Shown here piece by piece: positions 41,421 to 51,493 of a stretch of 54,799 nucleotides of DNA; position 1 is the stretch's first letter; each line of letters begins with the position of its first letter. Under the pieces are notes generated by a model. The model was not told where the DNA came from. It saw nothing but the letters and a program-made list of their open reading frames with translations, and ran no database searches. The DNA lies in contig RBZT01000770.1 of NCBI GenBank assembly GCA_003693705.1, positions 1 through 54,799 on the forward strand, read 5' to 3'. The position numbers and the translations under genes are program-made. Source of the stretch: Polymyxa betae (lineage: Eukaryota > Endomyxa > Phytomyxea > Plasmodiophorida > Plasmodiophoridae).

Positions 41421-43329
41421 ATGGGGTCGGTTTGGACAAGGCTGCGCAATCAAGATCCTGATGAATTGTTCGCTGTAAGCGTGGCGTGGCCCTCTCATAC
41501 TCATAGGGTCACTTCTTTTATGAAATTCACTTTAAAATGGTCACTTTAGTACTCGTCTGCTAAAGTCGTCCGAATTCGTGATAGACGTCTGGGGCTTTTA
41601 CGTCTAGCATTCCAGATCGCTATTGCGGTGTACGTGATCGGTTTTGTGATCATTAAGAACCAGTGAGAAGCGTTCCATTAAGAGATGGTTTGGCACCTGA
41701 ATGCCTTGTAGGCAGTATCTCGAGTATGATGAACCGTCCGGAACCATCCAGACGAGTTTACGTAAACCAGATGGCGCTGTGGATCCTGCTGGTTATCCAT
41801 TTTGTAAGCAATATACGGGACCAGCACCGTCCAATCCTTCTGTCGACACCGGTGCGGCTCTGAAAGGCGTCGATTCGTTCATTCTATTTTGCTAAATGTT
41901 CGTCAGCGGAATGCACTGTCTGGGATGAACAGCAAGTTCAGGATCCGATTTCCGTCGATAACAAGTGCTGAAAGCTGTTTTCGAATCTTTTCTATGCTAG
42001 CTGTTGCCTGATTGTGCCCCCGTTTTGTAGCTTTCGTTCTGGCATATTTTAAGTTTTACACTTCTATCGATAACCTTTCTAATTTCCCATGATAGCATGT
42101 TCATCACGACACGAGCCAGCGTATCAACCGAAGCCCGGGCCTGCTCCGAAGGCGCCGTTTGCGATCATCCCTTCGTAACAACCAGCGGCGTCATTAAATA
42201 TTTCACAGTTGGGGTTGAGAACTTCACGATTGGCATTTTACACAGCTTCGAGGCGAGAAGTTCGTCTTGTTTTCTTTTCTATTATTTTTTATTAATCTCA
42301 TATTTATAGAGTTCCTTGAAGATTCCAGCAAAAAGACTTCCACCGGAACAATGATTTCCGGAACCGGCAATCAGCTTTATGCTGGCACATCGAAGGTTGG
42401 TAGCAGTTTTAGAATCATAAAAACAATGAAATGATTTGTTCAGGATCTTACTGGGTCGCTGGTGTCGAGAGATGGGACCGTCTTACAGAATTTCAATGGC
42501 AGCTCGAACGGGATTAATATCATCCCTTTACAAATGATCTTGGATGCTGCAGGCTTGAACCTAAATGAACCCTGTACCGTTACATTTATATCGATGACGT
42601 CGTTGATAATGATGCTGTTTAACAGCTGATTCGGTGGCAAACGGTGCCAAGCCGGAATCAGTTCGTAACGCCGGCGTAATCCTCACTGTTGAAATCAAAT
42701 ATTCGATTTTGAATAATCAAAAAACATTCGTCATTTCTGCCGATCAGTAAGTTGTGTTGAGACGTATTCATGCCCAGCATCTGACAATATGCTTTCAAGC
42801 ATTCCTGGCTCAGAGTTCAAAGTTGTTACAACTCGAATGCTGAATTCAAGTAAGCGTTATTTTCAGCTTATCGTTTTTTCTGATAAGTACTGAAATCAGC
42901 TCATCGCTTCAATTACAATCGACATGGCGTTCAAATAAGTTTTATCCAAACAGGATCTATATCAAGGTACTAAAATGGATTATGCCTAATTTGAGCGTTA
43001 AATGATGCTGCTGATAGATTTGTTTTTCAATCTTTCCTGATCCAATTATTCACTGCATTGGGTATGCTGGCGATGGCCAACGTACTTGTCGACACAATTA
43101 TGTTGTACATTTTGCCAGAACGGGTCTTGTACGCTTCAGCTAAGGTGATGCATTGTTTGTTCGGCTGTATGACATTTTGCTAAACTGGATGTTGTTGTAG
43201 TACGACGTCACCGAGGACTTCTCTGATGTGAGAGGAAAGAAAGCCCCTGGAGATGTGAACCCCAATTCGATGACTGATTTCGACAAGGATGTGAACGAAA
43301 TGCCGCAAGAACCTTTACCTCAACCCTGA
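41421..43329 (+). CDS. P2X: P2X-type ligand-gated cation channel
   Basis: Twelve exons (41421-41474, 41550-41662, 41712-41851, 41907-41964, 42096-42259, 42310-42395, 42444-42573, 42626-42746, 42800-42849, 42900-42966, 43018-43144, 43201-43329) join into exactly 413 codons (412 aa). P2X receptors are trimeric channels with two membrane segments. Seen: cytosolic YSSAKVVRIRDRRLG (Y-x-S/T-x-K motif, residues 19-23), TM1 34-53, an ectodomain with four Cys and KYFTVGVENFTIGILHSF (compare FTVLIKN), then GVQISFIQTGSISRFVFQ, TM2 about 334-360 (TALGMLAMANVLVDTIMLYI) and YASAK (366-370), the conserved Y-x3-K after TM2. Several ATP-contact residues look changed. Function in plasma or contractile-vacuole membrane is inferred from protist P2X proteins. 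Confidence 0.88.
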
Positions 43330-43393
43330 AAGGCTTACAGTGTTCTACACTGTACGAGAAATATTTTTCGAATCTGAATAGATCAGACATAGG

Positions 43394-43909
43394 TTAATCA
43401 GAATCATTGTAATCTTCCATATCGGTCAAATCCCTAAATCGAGGTAGCGAAATTTCTCTTGTTCGTCGGCGACGTCTACGGCGTGTGCTGTTCATGTTTG
43501 CTGATCTTGGTCTTCTTTGTCGCTCGTTTTGAGCGGTGGATGTTAAGGGAACTATCGAATCCGGATGGTATTCGACAACAACCGCCATTACAGGTTCGAA
43601 AAAGATGTCATCAGTAGATGTGTGAACATCGATCTGGACCACATCTGGGTCGTCCGGATCACGATCCTCAACATTAATAGATTGATTGCTAGAAATCACG
43701 ATAACGGAACCAAACCGAGCCCGACACCTGACCGATAGTAAGATTGTCAGGAAAGTTAAAACTTTCGATTACAAAGGACAGCGATTGGTGACGTTCGCCC
43801 ACTGAAGTATGCAGGACAGGCACATAATATGCCGAAGACATGATGAAGGCACCGATGCAGAGTCTGCATAATCGTGGCAGACAGGGCATATAGTTAGGCT
43901 ATCGTCCAT
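43394..43909 (-). CDS. RING-finger E3 ubiquitin ligase (Topors-like RING)
   Basis: Exons 43909-43773 and 43727-43394 (45-nt intron) encode 156 aa. Residues about 8-47 form a C3HC4 RING: CPVC, then C-x2-H-x2-C-x2-C in SSCLRHIMCLSC, and CPLC created across the intron, followed by RARFGSVIV. The spacing fits the consensus, and the run into RxxFGSV recalls Topors and similar E3 ligases. The remainder is acidic, then strongly basic (a run of seven Arg in NSTRRRRRRRTRE), which suits nuclear localisation or nucleic-acid contact. It probably transfers ubiquitin from an E2; substrate unknown. Confidence 0.78.
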
Positions 43910-44174
43910 TACATTCAATCTGGATGATGATAAGACTGCTGATTGCAATCAGCTATTCATTCTGGAACAAAACGACATTGAGGGTATCATAAATAACTTT
44001 AATGTATTTACTTATAAAAACAATTCAACGATGTGCGAGAGCAATGCATTTTTTGGCCAGGTTTCTCTCAGAAACCTGAAGGGCAACAGAGAACGCTGAA
44101 TCTGGCTTGTCCGTTTGAAACATCATGTCAGGCAATATATATTTTAATCAAAGAATCGCTTTCCGATCGTCGAC

Positions 44175-45498
44175 TTAATGGATTGTTGGAGAGTCGTTCA
44201 AAGCAACGCAGGTGACCGCTTTCGAATGGCCACGATATTCCAGAACAACATCGCCCGTGCCCAAATCGAAAAGACGAGCGGTCTTATCAGAAGAAGCTTG
44301 AGACAACCAATTTAGGATGATGGTAATCTGAATGAAGACTGAACCGACCTGTTACTAGATATGCACTGTCTGCAGAGAAAGTACAATCCCAAACCCAGCC
44401 TTGATGTCCATGAAGAGTCCGTCCCAATTCAATTCCATCCGAAAGATTCCATATGCGAACGGAACGATCTGCAGATGTCGTTGCCAAATATCTGAACTCA
44501 ATTTCAGTTGATGTCAGAAAATAATCGAAACTATCATCAAATTTTGTAATGAAGTGCATTAGTAACAATATTTCTGATCACGTAACTTGCTATCGGGTGA
44601 AATCAAACATCTAAGAAGATATGCAGAATGGGCGTTGATTGTATGTGACAGCTCAAGCTCATGCTGATCATTAACAGACCTAGAGAAAAGTAAAGAACAG
44701 TTCTGCCATCACTGATCAATCTTAATTACCAGAGAATACATTTGCCCTTATTGTTTGCCGCTGCAATCATTGAGGCATCACTCGCAATAGAAACTGATCT
44801 CAAGCTGGTTCGATCCTCAACGGCCTACTTAACTTCAGCCCATAGCAAAAACATCGTCTCAACTGGTTTTTACGGACCAGAGCCAAGGAGCATTTGCCTG
44901 CAGCAAGATCGTAAATACGAAGATACCCTGTTTCATCGACAGTCACAATCTCGCCCTGGATTGAAAATGAGAACACAAAACCAACAGAAATAGGTTATTA
45001 TTTAAACGACTTGGTTGGGATGCAGAATAGCATCGCTAATAGAAACTCCAACAGAAAAATCTCTCTGGCAGCCTCCAGCTCGAATATCCCAAATCTTTAT
45101 AAGCCCATCTTCCGATCCAGAAAACATCCATCTCGCCTGCTTTTGAAAAGCGATCGTTGTCACGTTCCCTTTATGGCCAGACAACGTCCGAATCTGCTGA
45201 TCAATCAGCCAGCGTCGCCACAACAGCAAATAATCAGTACTGAATTTTGGTTCTGGCTCAAAGACGCAATATCGAAGATTCGGATCATGGGATTGCCAGC
45301 GGCCGCTAGCATCTGCTTATCAACTGTAATATCCAGTCGATTTACTTGCTATCAATTCCAATCAAGAATCGACAACACAAGCTTAGGGTCTCAAACCGAA
45401 TCGGGATGCTGAATGGACTGGCGACATTGAGCTGACGTCGCTTGCCACAAGCGAATGGACCCATAGCCGGCCGTGGCCAGGATGACGCTGGCCGACAT
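44175..45498 (-). CDS. LST8: LST8 (mLST8/GbetaL), TOR complex WD40 subunit
   Basis: Eight exons (45498-45397, 45348-45241, 45196-45011, 44955-44878, 44824-44730, 44679-44587, 44491-44349, 44296-44175) encode 308 aa forming a seven-blade WD40 propeller. Family-specific segments: [134 protein letters not shown] and [13 protein letters not shown]. This order and length (yeast 303, human 326 aa) identify LST8, which binds the kinase domain in TORC1 and TORC2. One intron is 95 nt; the rest are 44-55 nt. Confidence 0.94.
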
Positions 45499-45700
45499 CA
45501 ATACCTGGCCCGGCCACTACTTGCGATAATGAATCTGCGACAGCCTTGGGGATACCCTTTCGGCATTATCCCTCGATCGGCTTCATATGAGAGGCCTTTG
45601 ATCGAGTTTAAATGCGTTGTTAAAGCAGGTAACATTACACTTCTTTCAAAGTGACTTTTATTTCGACTACGTAACAAACTTGCAGCTGAAGGATGTGATT

Positions 45701-45744
45701 GTAATGTTACATAGCCACAATAATTCAAGCCTATGTAACATTAC
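45701..45744. repeat. 14-bp perfect inverted repeat (hairpin)
   Basis: GTAATGTTACATAG at 45701-45714 and its exact reverse complement at 45731-45744 are separated by 16 nt. A further GTAACATTAC copy lies at 45629-45638. The hairpin sits about 200 bp upstream of the LST8 start (minus strand) and about 60 bp beyond the stop of the gene at 45801. It could be a regulatory palindrome, a transcript-end structure or a tiny element relic. Confidence 0.7.
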
Positions 45745-45800
45745 TTTGAAGGCAGCTATGCGTGGGTAGTTTCGCAGCTTCCATGGACCATTTCTGCCTT

Positions 45801-46216
45801 TCATGTCGTCCAAAAACGTTTCGGACTGGGCTGAGCGTGAAGCCTTTCATTCTTCCAATACATTGTCACCAGTAAGGCCACAGCCGTTTGTGGCCAGGAA
45901 CGCGCTACAGTAAATACCGATCCGGCCTGCTCCTGCCACTCCGGCAAGCCCTTATCGATCGACTTCCAGGCTGCTGTCATCGCCTGGAAAATGTCGTGTT
46001 CCACTGGATAAGGCGCTAGACAACGTAATAAACTCAACGCCGTCGCCAATTTCGCCAGCTTTGTACGAAGTACAGCTTTGGTCACTCAGCGAAGTCTCAC
46101 ACGTCATCTTAGTCGCAGACCGTTGTACCGCAAGTCGCCTTAAGCCAATGCCACCTAAAGAGTCTGACGACGAAGGGGATGATGAGACCCAAGTGGAAGT
46201 GGGCAAGCAGCCACAT
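45801..46216 (-). CDS. Unrecognised 123-aa protein with hydrophobic N-terminus
   Basis: Exons 46216-46129 and 46084-45801 join across a 44-nt intron into 124 codons. The N-terminus is hydrophobic (MWLLAHFHLGLIIPFVVRLF), like a signal or membrane segment. The rest is helical with many Ala and Leu (KLAKLATALSLLRCL, VFTVARSWPQTAVALLVTMY). No family is recognised. A rival reading exists on the plus strand over exon 1 (46148-46225), an acidic MPPKESDDEGDDETQ start, but I found no exon to continue it. Confidence 0.45.
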
Positions 46217-46958
46217 TACCCTTGAGCCAAATTGATATCGGCTGTGAAATCACTTATCTGCCATTGGGCAGTTATGCTTATTGCTTTGAACACCGTCGTG
46301 CTTAAGTGCAGGGGCACTTCAAGGACGTGTATCCATATTCAATGTATTAATTGCTAAATCTAATAAACTGTAAAGCCTGTGTTATCCGTTGACGAAATAG
46401 CAATCAGATTGCATCGAAACTCGATCGTATCGACCTGCTGCCTTTATTATTGCAGTCGTTCAGAAAGTCATTTGGTTTTCCTCTAAATTGTGATTTATTG
46501 TTGAATTCTCAGCTATCACCGTCTAGAGGGACTGGGTTCAAGGATCTTCGAATGGTTGATCAAATAATCGAAAGACCATCACAGGTTGAAGCGCTTTTCA
46601 TGCGAAGAGTTATTTGAATTAAGAATAGTATACGAGATGAATATGATTTTTTTGTTCCCATTTTTACTGATCAATATTGGGTGGCACGCTCCATGTTGAT
46701 GTATCTGCAAGCAAGAAAGCGAACGTAAACTAAAAGCGTTCGCATGCCGAGCTCTAAACTTTCCAACATATCGTCTTCCAAGGTATGGCCTTACAACTGT
46801 CCATGGAATCGGTAGCTTACTGATGACAGAAAACATCATGGAAAAAAGTCCATCGGGTTCACCATTCTCCAGCAGAAATCAAGTACGTTTCTGACAATGA
46901 AGTAGCACAGAAAACGAAATGGTCAGTAGGATGAACTCTGCTTACAAGCAATAGTAAT
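46217..46958. other. Intergenic region
   Basis: About 740 bp. A minus-strand frame at 46579-46839 begins MMFSVISKLPIPW and is basic, like a mitochondrial presequence, but has no match and no clear splice partner. On the plus strand a short ATG frame at 46839 (MEKSPSGSPFSSRNQ) ends at a good GTACGT donor and might be an upstream exon of the next gene, although I could not join it in phase. Confidence 0.3.
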
Positions 46959-47473
46959 ATGATTGCAAGCAGCATGCAATCGAATGATACAGCGATGGAT
47001 AAAACACCCTGGAAACCCGGTAAGAACATCCTTGTTACGACCGTCTCTTCTCTGATTATTGTTAGCACCGCGAGCTATCAAGCACGACCCCGTTAAATAT
47101 GACTTTCAGGTAGATCTGTTATCGTACAGACGGGCTTCAGAACGACAACCATCAGCAAGAAGTAAATCATCAGAACGTCAACCTGAGAGAATATGGAAAC
47201 CGACTAATCCCAATTCCAGAAGGTGATTTTTCCACTTCGAAACCAAAGAACGAGTTTGAATGTGAGTCCAGGCCGTATAATGAACTAAAGCTCTCTTCTG
47301 AAAATCTAATTGACATCGTTAAAGCCGACCAAGAGAGGAACAGAAAAGAGAAGCTGGAGAAGGCGAAGGTCCCTTTGTATGGACCTTGGATTCCAGCTGA
47401 TCGGCGTTATAAACGGGGTGTGAATTGGGGAACTATCAATCCTTTTCCACCATATGATCCTTTTCTGCAATAA
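46959..47473 (+). CDS. Unrecognised 139-aa basic protein, three exons
   Basis: Exons 46959-47019, 47066-47222 and 47272-47473 (introns 46 and 49 nt) join into exactly 140 codons. The protein is basic and rich in Pro, Arg and Trp (TPWKPAPRAIKHDPVKYDF, ERIWKPTNPNSRRPYNELKL, VPLYGPWIPADRRYKRGVNW, ending INPFPPYDPFLQ). There is no membrane segment. Such short, Trp/Pro-rich, domain-free proteins are common among microtubule-inner proteins of cilia; this is only an analogy. The splice phases and composition make coding status likely even though no family is recognised. Confidence 0.6.
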
Positions 47474-47525
47474 AATCGAGAGGACAAACTGGCAGGAATG
47501 GTGAGCTCGTAGTTTAATAGGAAAT

Positions 47526-47992
47526 TCAGTGGTGATCATCATAGCCTTCAATTTCCACAAGTTTCAGCTTGAACACCTGACCGCATTCCATGCATTTCTG
47601 CATGGGGCCATCCGTCAGCAAGAAATACAATGGGAAATGCTCATTATCCGATGGGCCGACACAACCAACGATCCGTTCTTTCAGGCCGCTCGGGACGATA
47701 GCCGGCTTTTCTTTGGTGCCGAATGGGCCCCGAAGCGGATCTTGGCTGAAAAGAACCTTGCCTGCCTCTTCGGCTTTCAATTCTTTCAACTCTTTACCGG
47801 TAGCGTACTCCAAACTGGTCCCAACTTTTTCGGGATCGCTACCTGGCTGGAAATCAGTACACCAGAATCATCAAAAGCTGGATGACCTCCTGATGCCTGA
47901 GCGGCAAACCAACATCGTGAAACTCGTGGGCGAGTGAGCTGTGCTCGGGCGAAAGGGAGCAAACACGAGCGAACAGCTCGAATCGACGACAT
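47526..47992 (-). CDS. COX5B: Cytochrome c oxidase subunit 5B (yeast Cox4)
   Basis: Exons 47992-47887 and 47842-47526 (44-nt intron) encode 140 aa. It is a nuclear-encoded, zinc-binding subunit of mitochondrial complex IV on the matrix side. A Arg/Ser-rich mitochondrial presequence (MSSIRAVRSCLLPFARAQL) precedes the mature part: ATGKELKELKAEEAG, PFGTKEKPAIVPS, RIVGCVG and KCMECGQVFKLK. The zinc ligands appear as Cys-x7-His in GCVGPSDNEH followed by Cys-x2-Cys, the arrangement I recall for fungal Cox4 rather than the all-Cys animal site. Confidence 0.95.
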
Positions 47993-48467
47993 TGTAAAGA
48001 CAAGTTTGAGTCTGCGCGCCGCACAACTTAAAGGGGCTTTGTCCTTTGTAGAGTCACATAGTGAGAAATAGACAGATAGTCCCCCGAATATCATCGTCAT
48101 CATCTTCATCGTTCTCTGATACCCTATAATAGACACAATACACCATGCTGTACTAGGCCAAAACATTTGTCATGAGCTGGGGACCGCCAAACTGGTTTAT
48201 GCAGATTCAAATGTTTGTTCGATTTCGGAATCTTTTTTCTGTATTCTCCCAAGAAATCGGGGATGCCGAAAACGCCGAATTCTTAAGATCTATCACAAAT
48301 TTGGGGCCAGTAAATGGTGGCAGTAATAGTTGATGACTGCAATAAAGCTTCAAAGCTGCCAGATGGCGGTTTATAGCCAGATTCAGGACGCGTGCCCGAA
48401 TATCGACGAATTCAGCGATTTCGCGTTCCAATCTGGACCGAAGCGCTGCTTAACTTAGCTTGATGGT
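47993..48467. other. Region between COX5B and the CaaX protein gene
   Basis: The divergent promoter region of two genes. A minus-strand open stretch at 48207-48450 has protein-like content (EREIAEFVDIRARVLNLAI) but no ATG, and its upstream exon would have to overlap the plus-strand gene. A 41-codon ATG frame at 48211 (+) also exists. Neither is supported enough to call. Confidence 0.35.
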
Positions 48468-49139
48468 ATGACAGGCTTAGATGAAGAATCTTCACCGGAA
48501 CGGCTCGCTTCCAGTAATTTAGAGAATCCGGCGCTACACCCTGGTTCGCTCCGGTCGATACATACTAAAGCAGATGACGATCAGGCCTCGTCTGTTTCTG
48601 TCAATTTATTCGTTCCAGAGGATATAACCGTTTTATTGCCGACGACGCAGCGACCTAGTCGAGGCTCTTCCACTTTGAAAGCCAAGCTGAAAACCGTGGA
48701 CCAGCATTCCTCGACCTCCTCGTCATGCGATATTGTCCCACCATTACAACCAAGCAAACCAGCTAATCCCCGACCAGTTTTAAAAAAAAGCAATTCACAG
48801 ATGCAGTTGGAACTGCAACAGTTTGATGCTGCAAAATCTTTCAAACCCAAACCTTTGCTAAAAAGTTTCTCGCAATCCAATATTCCAGAACCCAGATTTT
48901 CACCAGCGCCATTCGCTACAGCCGCTACAAGGTCGATTTTAAAGCGAAGCGATTCATGTTCAAGCAGAAAAAGTTTCGAAGAAGAAGAAGCCGGTGCGAT
49001 GCCAAGAAGATCGCCATCCCGTCAGTTGAGCTTTGCTGACGATAAGAAACAACCTCTGGCAATTGTTCACCACGTTCCTGACACGCATTACCCTTCGAGG
49101 AAGGCATTCTTGTGCTGCGGCTGCTGCCCAATACAATGA
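48468..49139 (+). CDS. Disordered protein with CaaX-like C-terminus
   Basis: A 223-aa intronless gene, Ser, Pro and Lys rich and mostly disordered. Three spaced copies of an LKxSxS-type motif occur (VLKKSNSQ, LLKSFSQS, ILKRSDSC), and RRSPSRQLSFADDKKQPLA follows near the end. The terminus FLCCGCCPIQ has four Cys and finishes in C-P-I-Q, which fits a CaaX prenylation box with neighbouring Cys available for palmitoylation. A membrane-tethered, phosphorylation-controlled adaptor is a reasonable inference. The LSFADD...PLA pattern occurs in several protist proteins of unknown role that I recall only loosely. Confidence 0.7.
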   Translation: MTGLDEESSPERLASSNLENPALHPGSLRSIHTKADDDQASSVSVNLFVPEDITVLLPTTQRPSRGSSTLKAKLKTVDQHSSTSSSCDIVPPLQPSKPANPRPVLKKSNSQMQLELQQFDAAKSFKPKPLLKSFSQSNIPEPRFSPAPFATAATRSILKRSDSCSSRKSFEEEEAGAMPRRSPSRQLSFADDKKQPLAIVHHVPDTHYPSRKAFLCCGCCPIQ

Positions 49140-49184
49140 TAATACAAATATAAACAAAAATTTAATAATGAACAGAATGAAGAT

Positions 49185-50566
49185 TTAGACAAGATATTTT
49201 GCCAACCCTTTGCGGTGATCTCGGAAGCACAAACGCGATCGTTGTCGCCAGAATCGCCCTTTTCGGCCTGATAATATAAACGTGCAAAAAGCGGCCAGAA
49301 TAACGCAAATGAGAATCAGCATGGGCAAAATCCGAAGCCTGACTTTCCCAGCAAAACCACAAGACGGTATTCGATCGGCTTGTTCTACTCTTGGCTGAGC
49401 ATCGGCTTGAAGGAAGATATCAGCGAGCAGGTTAAGCAAGCCGCCGATTACCCAATGTAGAACCCAATCAGCACGGGAATAGGTCACGTGGACCGAAGGG
49501 TTGATCAAAAACTTTGAATACCCTTTCAGAGTTAAGTCTTTGAACAGCAGGGCACATTCAGACACAGGACAATCAGCACTATATACATGCGTTTCAGAAT
49601 CTTGTATCGTGCGAGGTTCGTTCGAATTCCAGCTGCGAAACTGGACGTTTGCCAACGCTGCCGCCTTTATGACCACAATGCCATTCCAACAGCTGGTTAC
49701 CGGAAACGGTCGATTCTGTCGTAACAGCACAGCCGATTGCTGATCATAAACATAAGGATAAACAGGAGACATAGTGAAGCCATTAATGTCTCGCGATACC
49801 TAACAGCTAGCTTCAATAATTTGGAGGCATTAACGACCAAAATTTTGACCCAAGTGTCGTAAAATGTGACACGATTGAAGTCCATAGCACAAACAGCATC
49901 GTAATCAAGCTGTTCAGTTAAAAGAAGACGCATAGCGTCTTCAGCATCGAACATGACATCGTTGAAGAATATGACATCGTCGAATGAATGCTCTGATAAA
50001 GGCTCCATAACTCGGTTGCGAATGTGAGCCATGTATCTGGACGCAATCAGCATAGACAATGGCTTACTGCAAGACCTACTTGATTCGCTCTTCTATATTA
50101 TAATCAACATTATAATCCGTCCAAGATGGCGCTGCTTCAGACAAGATCCTGTGCAGCACATTATGCTGCCGAAGAGTCTCACGAAAGTGCCCGATAATAG
50201 CAGGTGTAGTGTCTTTCGAGCCATTTTCGTATATGGAAACGAACACATCGCCGCCTGCTTTGCGAATCATTTCCATTACACGCAGGATCTACCACAGTTA
50301 GCGAAGTCGAAGCTAAACTAGGAATGAGATACCTGCTGAAAATGAATAGGTAGAATATGCTCGTTGTTGTAGTAGTTGGCAGCAATGAGAATGTTTCTGT
50401 TGTTGAGAAGGATTTTGTCAGTCTCTGGCACTGGATAATGACGACGTTGCATAGTGGCGAACACCAGAGAACATGTTACAATCTGCAGCGAGAGCAATGC
50501 AATACCAAGTAGCTTGAAATCGACAGAAGAGCTAGCAGAAAGAGCCTTTTGCCTGAAAGACACCAT
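49185..50566 (-). CDS. CAP59/CMT1-type mannosyltransferase (GT69)
   Basis: Exons 50566-50333, 50288-50080, 50036-49850 and 49799-49185 (introns 43-50 nt) encode 414 aa. A signal-anchor (LLGIALLSLQIVTCSLVF) places the enzyme in the Golgi lumen, and a second hydrophobic segment (LPMLILICVILAAFCTFIL) lies near the C-terminus. Family blocks in order: NRNILIAANYYNNEHILP, GGDVFVSIYENGSKDTT, RNRVMEPL, DDVIFFNDVMFDAEDAMRLL, YDAVCAMDF, FYDTWVSRDINGF, PVTSCWNGIVVIKA and DCPVSECALLFKDL. These match the cryptococcal mannosyltransferase CMT1/CAP59 family, alpha-mannosyltransferases of fungal capsule or glycan synthesis. Finding it in a flagellated lineage is notable. Confidence 0.87.
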
Positions 50567-51294
50567 CAAGCAAAAGGCCAAGAAGGGGGGGGGGACCCAC
50601 GCAATATCTCTAAAACAGAGATTTTGAATGGTGTGGGCAGGCGGTGGAATAAGCGATTCGTATCATCATTCTGAGTTGAGTCCAATGCTTCACGCATCGT
50701 GAAAGCAAGCTTTGTCGGAGATTGGTGAAATGATCCAGTACAACAGTTATATTTGTTTCGCTGTCTGAGACATGATTCTTTGTACTCGGCCCTTTGTTCT
50801 CTGAATGGATATGGGCAGGAAGCCCTGCCCTTTATCGCTCTGAATCCGTTTCTCCTACCAACAGGCAATCACATGCTGATTTGCGTTTGAGGCTATAGAT
50901 AGAGCAAGATTCAACTCCCCCAGTTCACATCAGCACATGAATTTCCAGCAACTTCAAATGAACTTGCAGGACCCACACTTTGTTCAACAGCAAGAACACG
51001 TTGATAACCAGCAAGAACACAATGACTCTCAAACCCTGCAAAATCAACTCCTTCCGATCATAAAAGAGCTCAAATGTTATCGTAATGAACTCTAACAACT
51101 GCGAAGTCGTATTCCATCTACCGGCTACCCGTAGAGTCTCGCATACGTCATACTCCAGTAACCTTTTTGTATCCCCTGCCGAATTGTATGACAGTATGAG
51201 CATCACTAATAAGTCGCTTAATTCTTAAATAAGTTAACGGGTACAAAATTTTCAAAAAATTAGTTATGAGAGATTGCTTAAAAGTTAAACCCAT
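50567..51294. other. Intergenic region upstream of GT69 gene
   Basis: This contains a G-run (nine or more G at 50585-50594) 20 bp upstream of the GT69 start. A 53-codon Gln-rich ATG frame lies at 50938-51099 (+) (NFQQLQMNLQDPHFVQQQE), followed by a stop and more similar sequence. It could be a relic; no gene is called. Confidence 0.35.
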
Positions 51295-51493
51295 TTATGT
51301 TTTGAAATATGATGCAATTGAGGTTTGTTGCAAGCGTTCAAGCTTTTCGCAACGTTGCTGACTGCTGGAATCGTCCAAATAATGTCGAAGAACGATGATT
51401 GCTTCATGGTTTTCACTCTGATCCTCGTCAAGAATGTGAAGATTTGCTCTCTGTCCCTCAATCTTGTTCTCAATGGGGAAATCCGCCGGCAGT

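Noticed and set aside
46148-46225. Acidic plus-strand gene start (MPPKESDDEGDDETQ)
   Set aside because: No downstream exon could be joined, and a phase-consistent minus-strand exon covers the same bases.
48207-48450. Minus-strand exon between COX5B and the CaaX gene
   Set aside because: No ATG, and its upstream exon would overlap a plus-strand gene.
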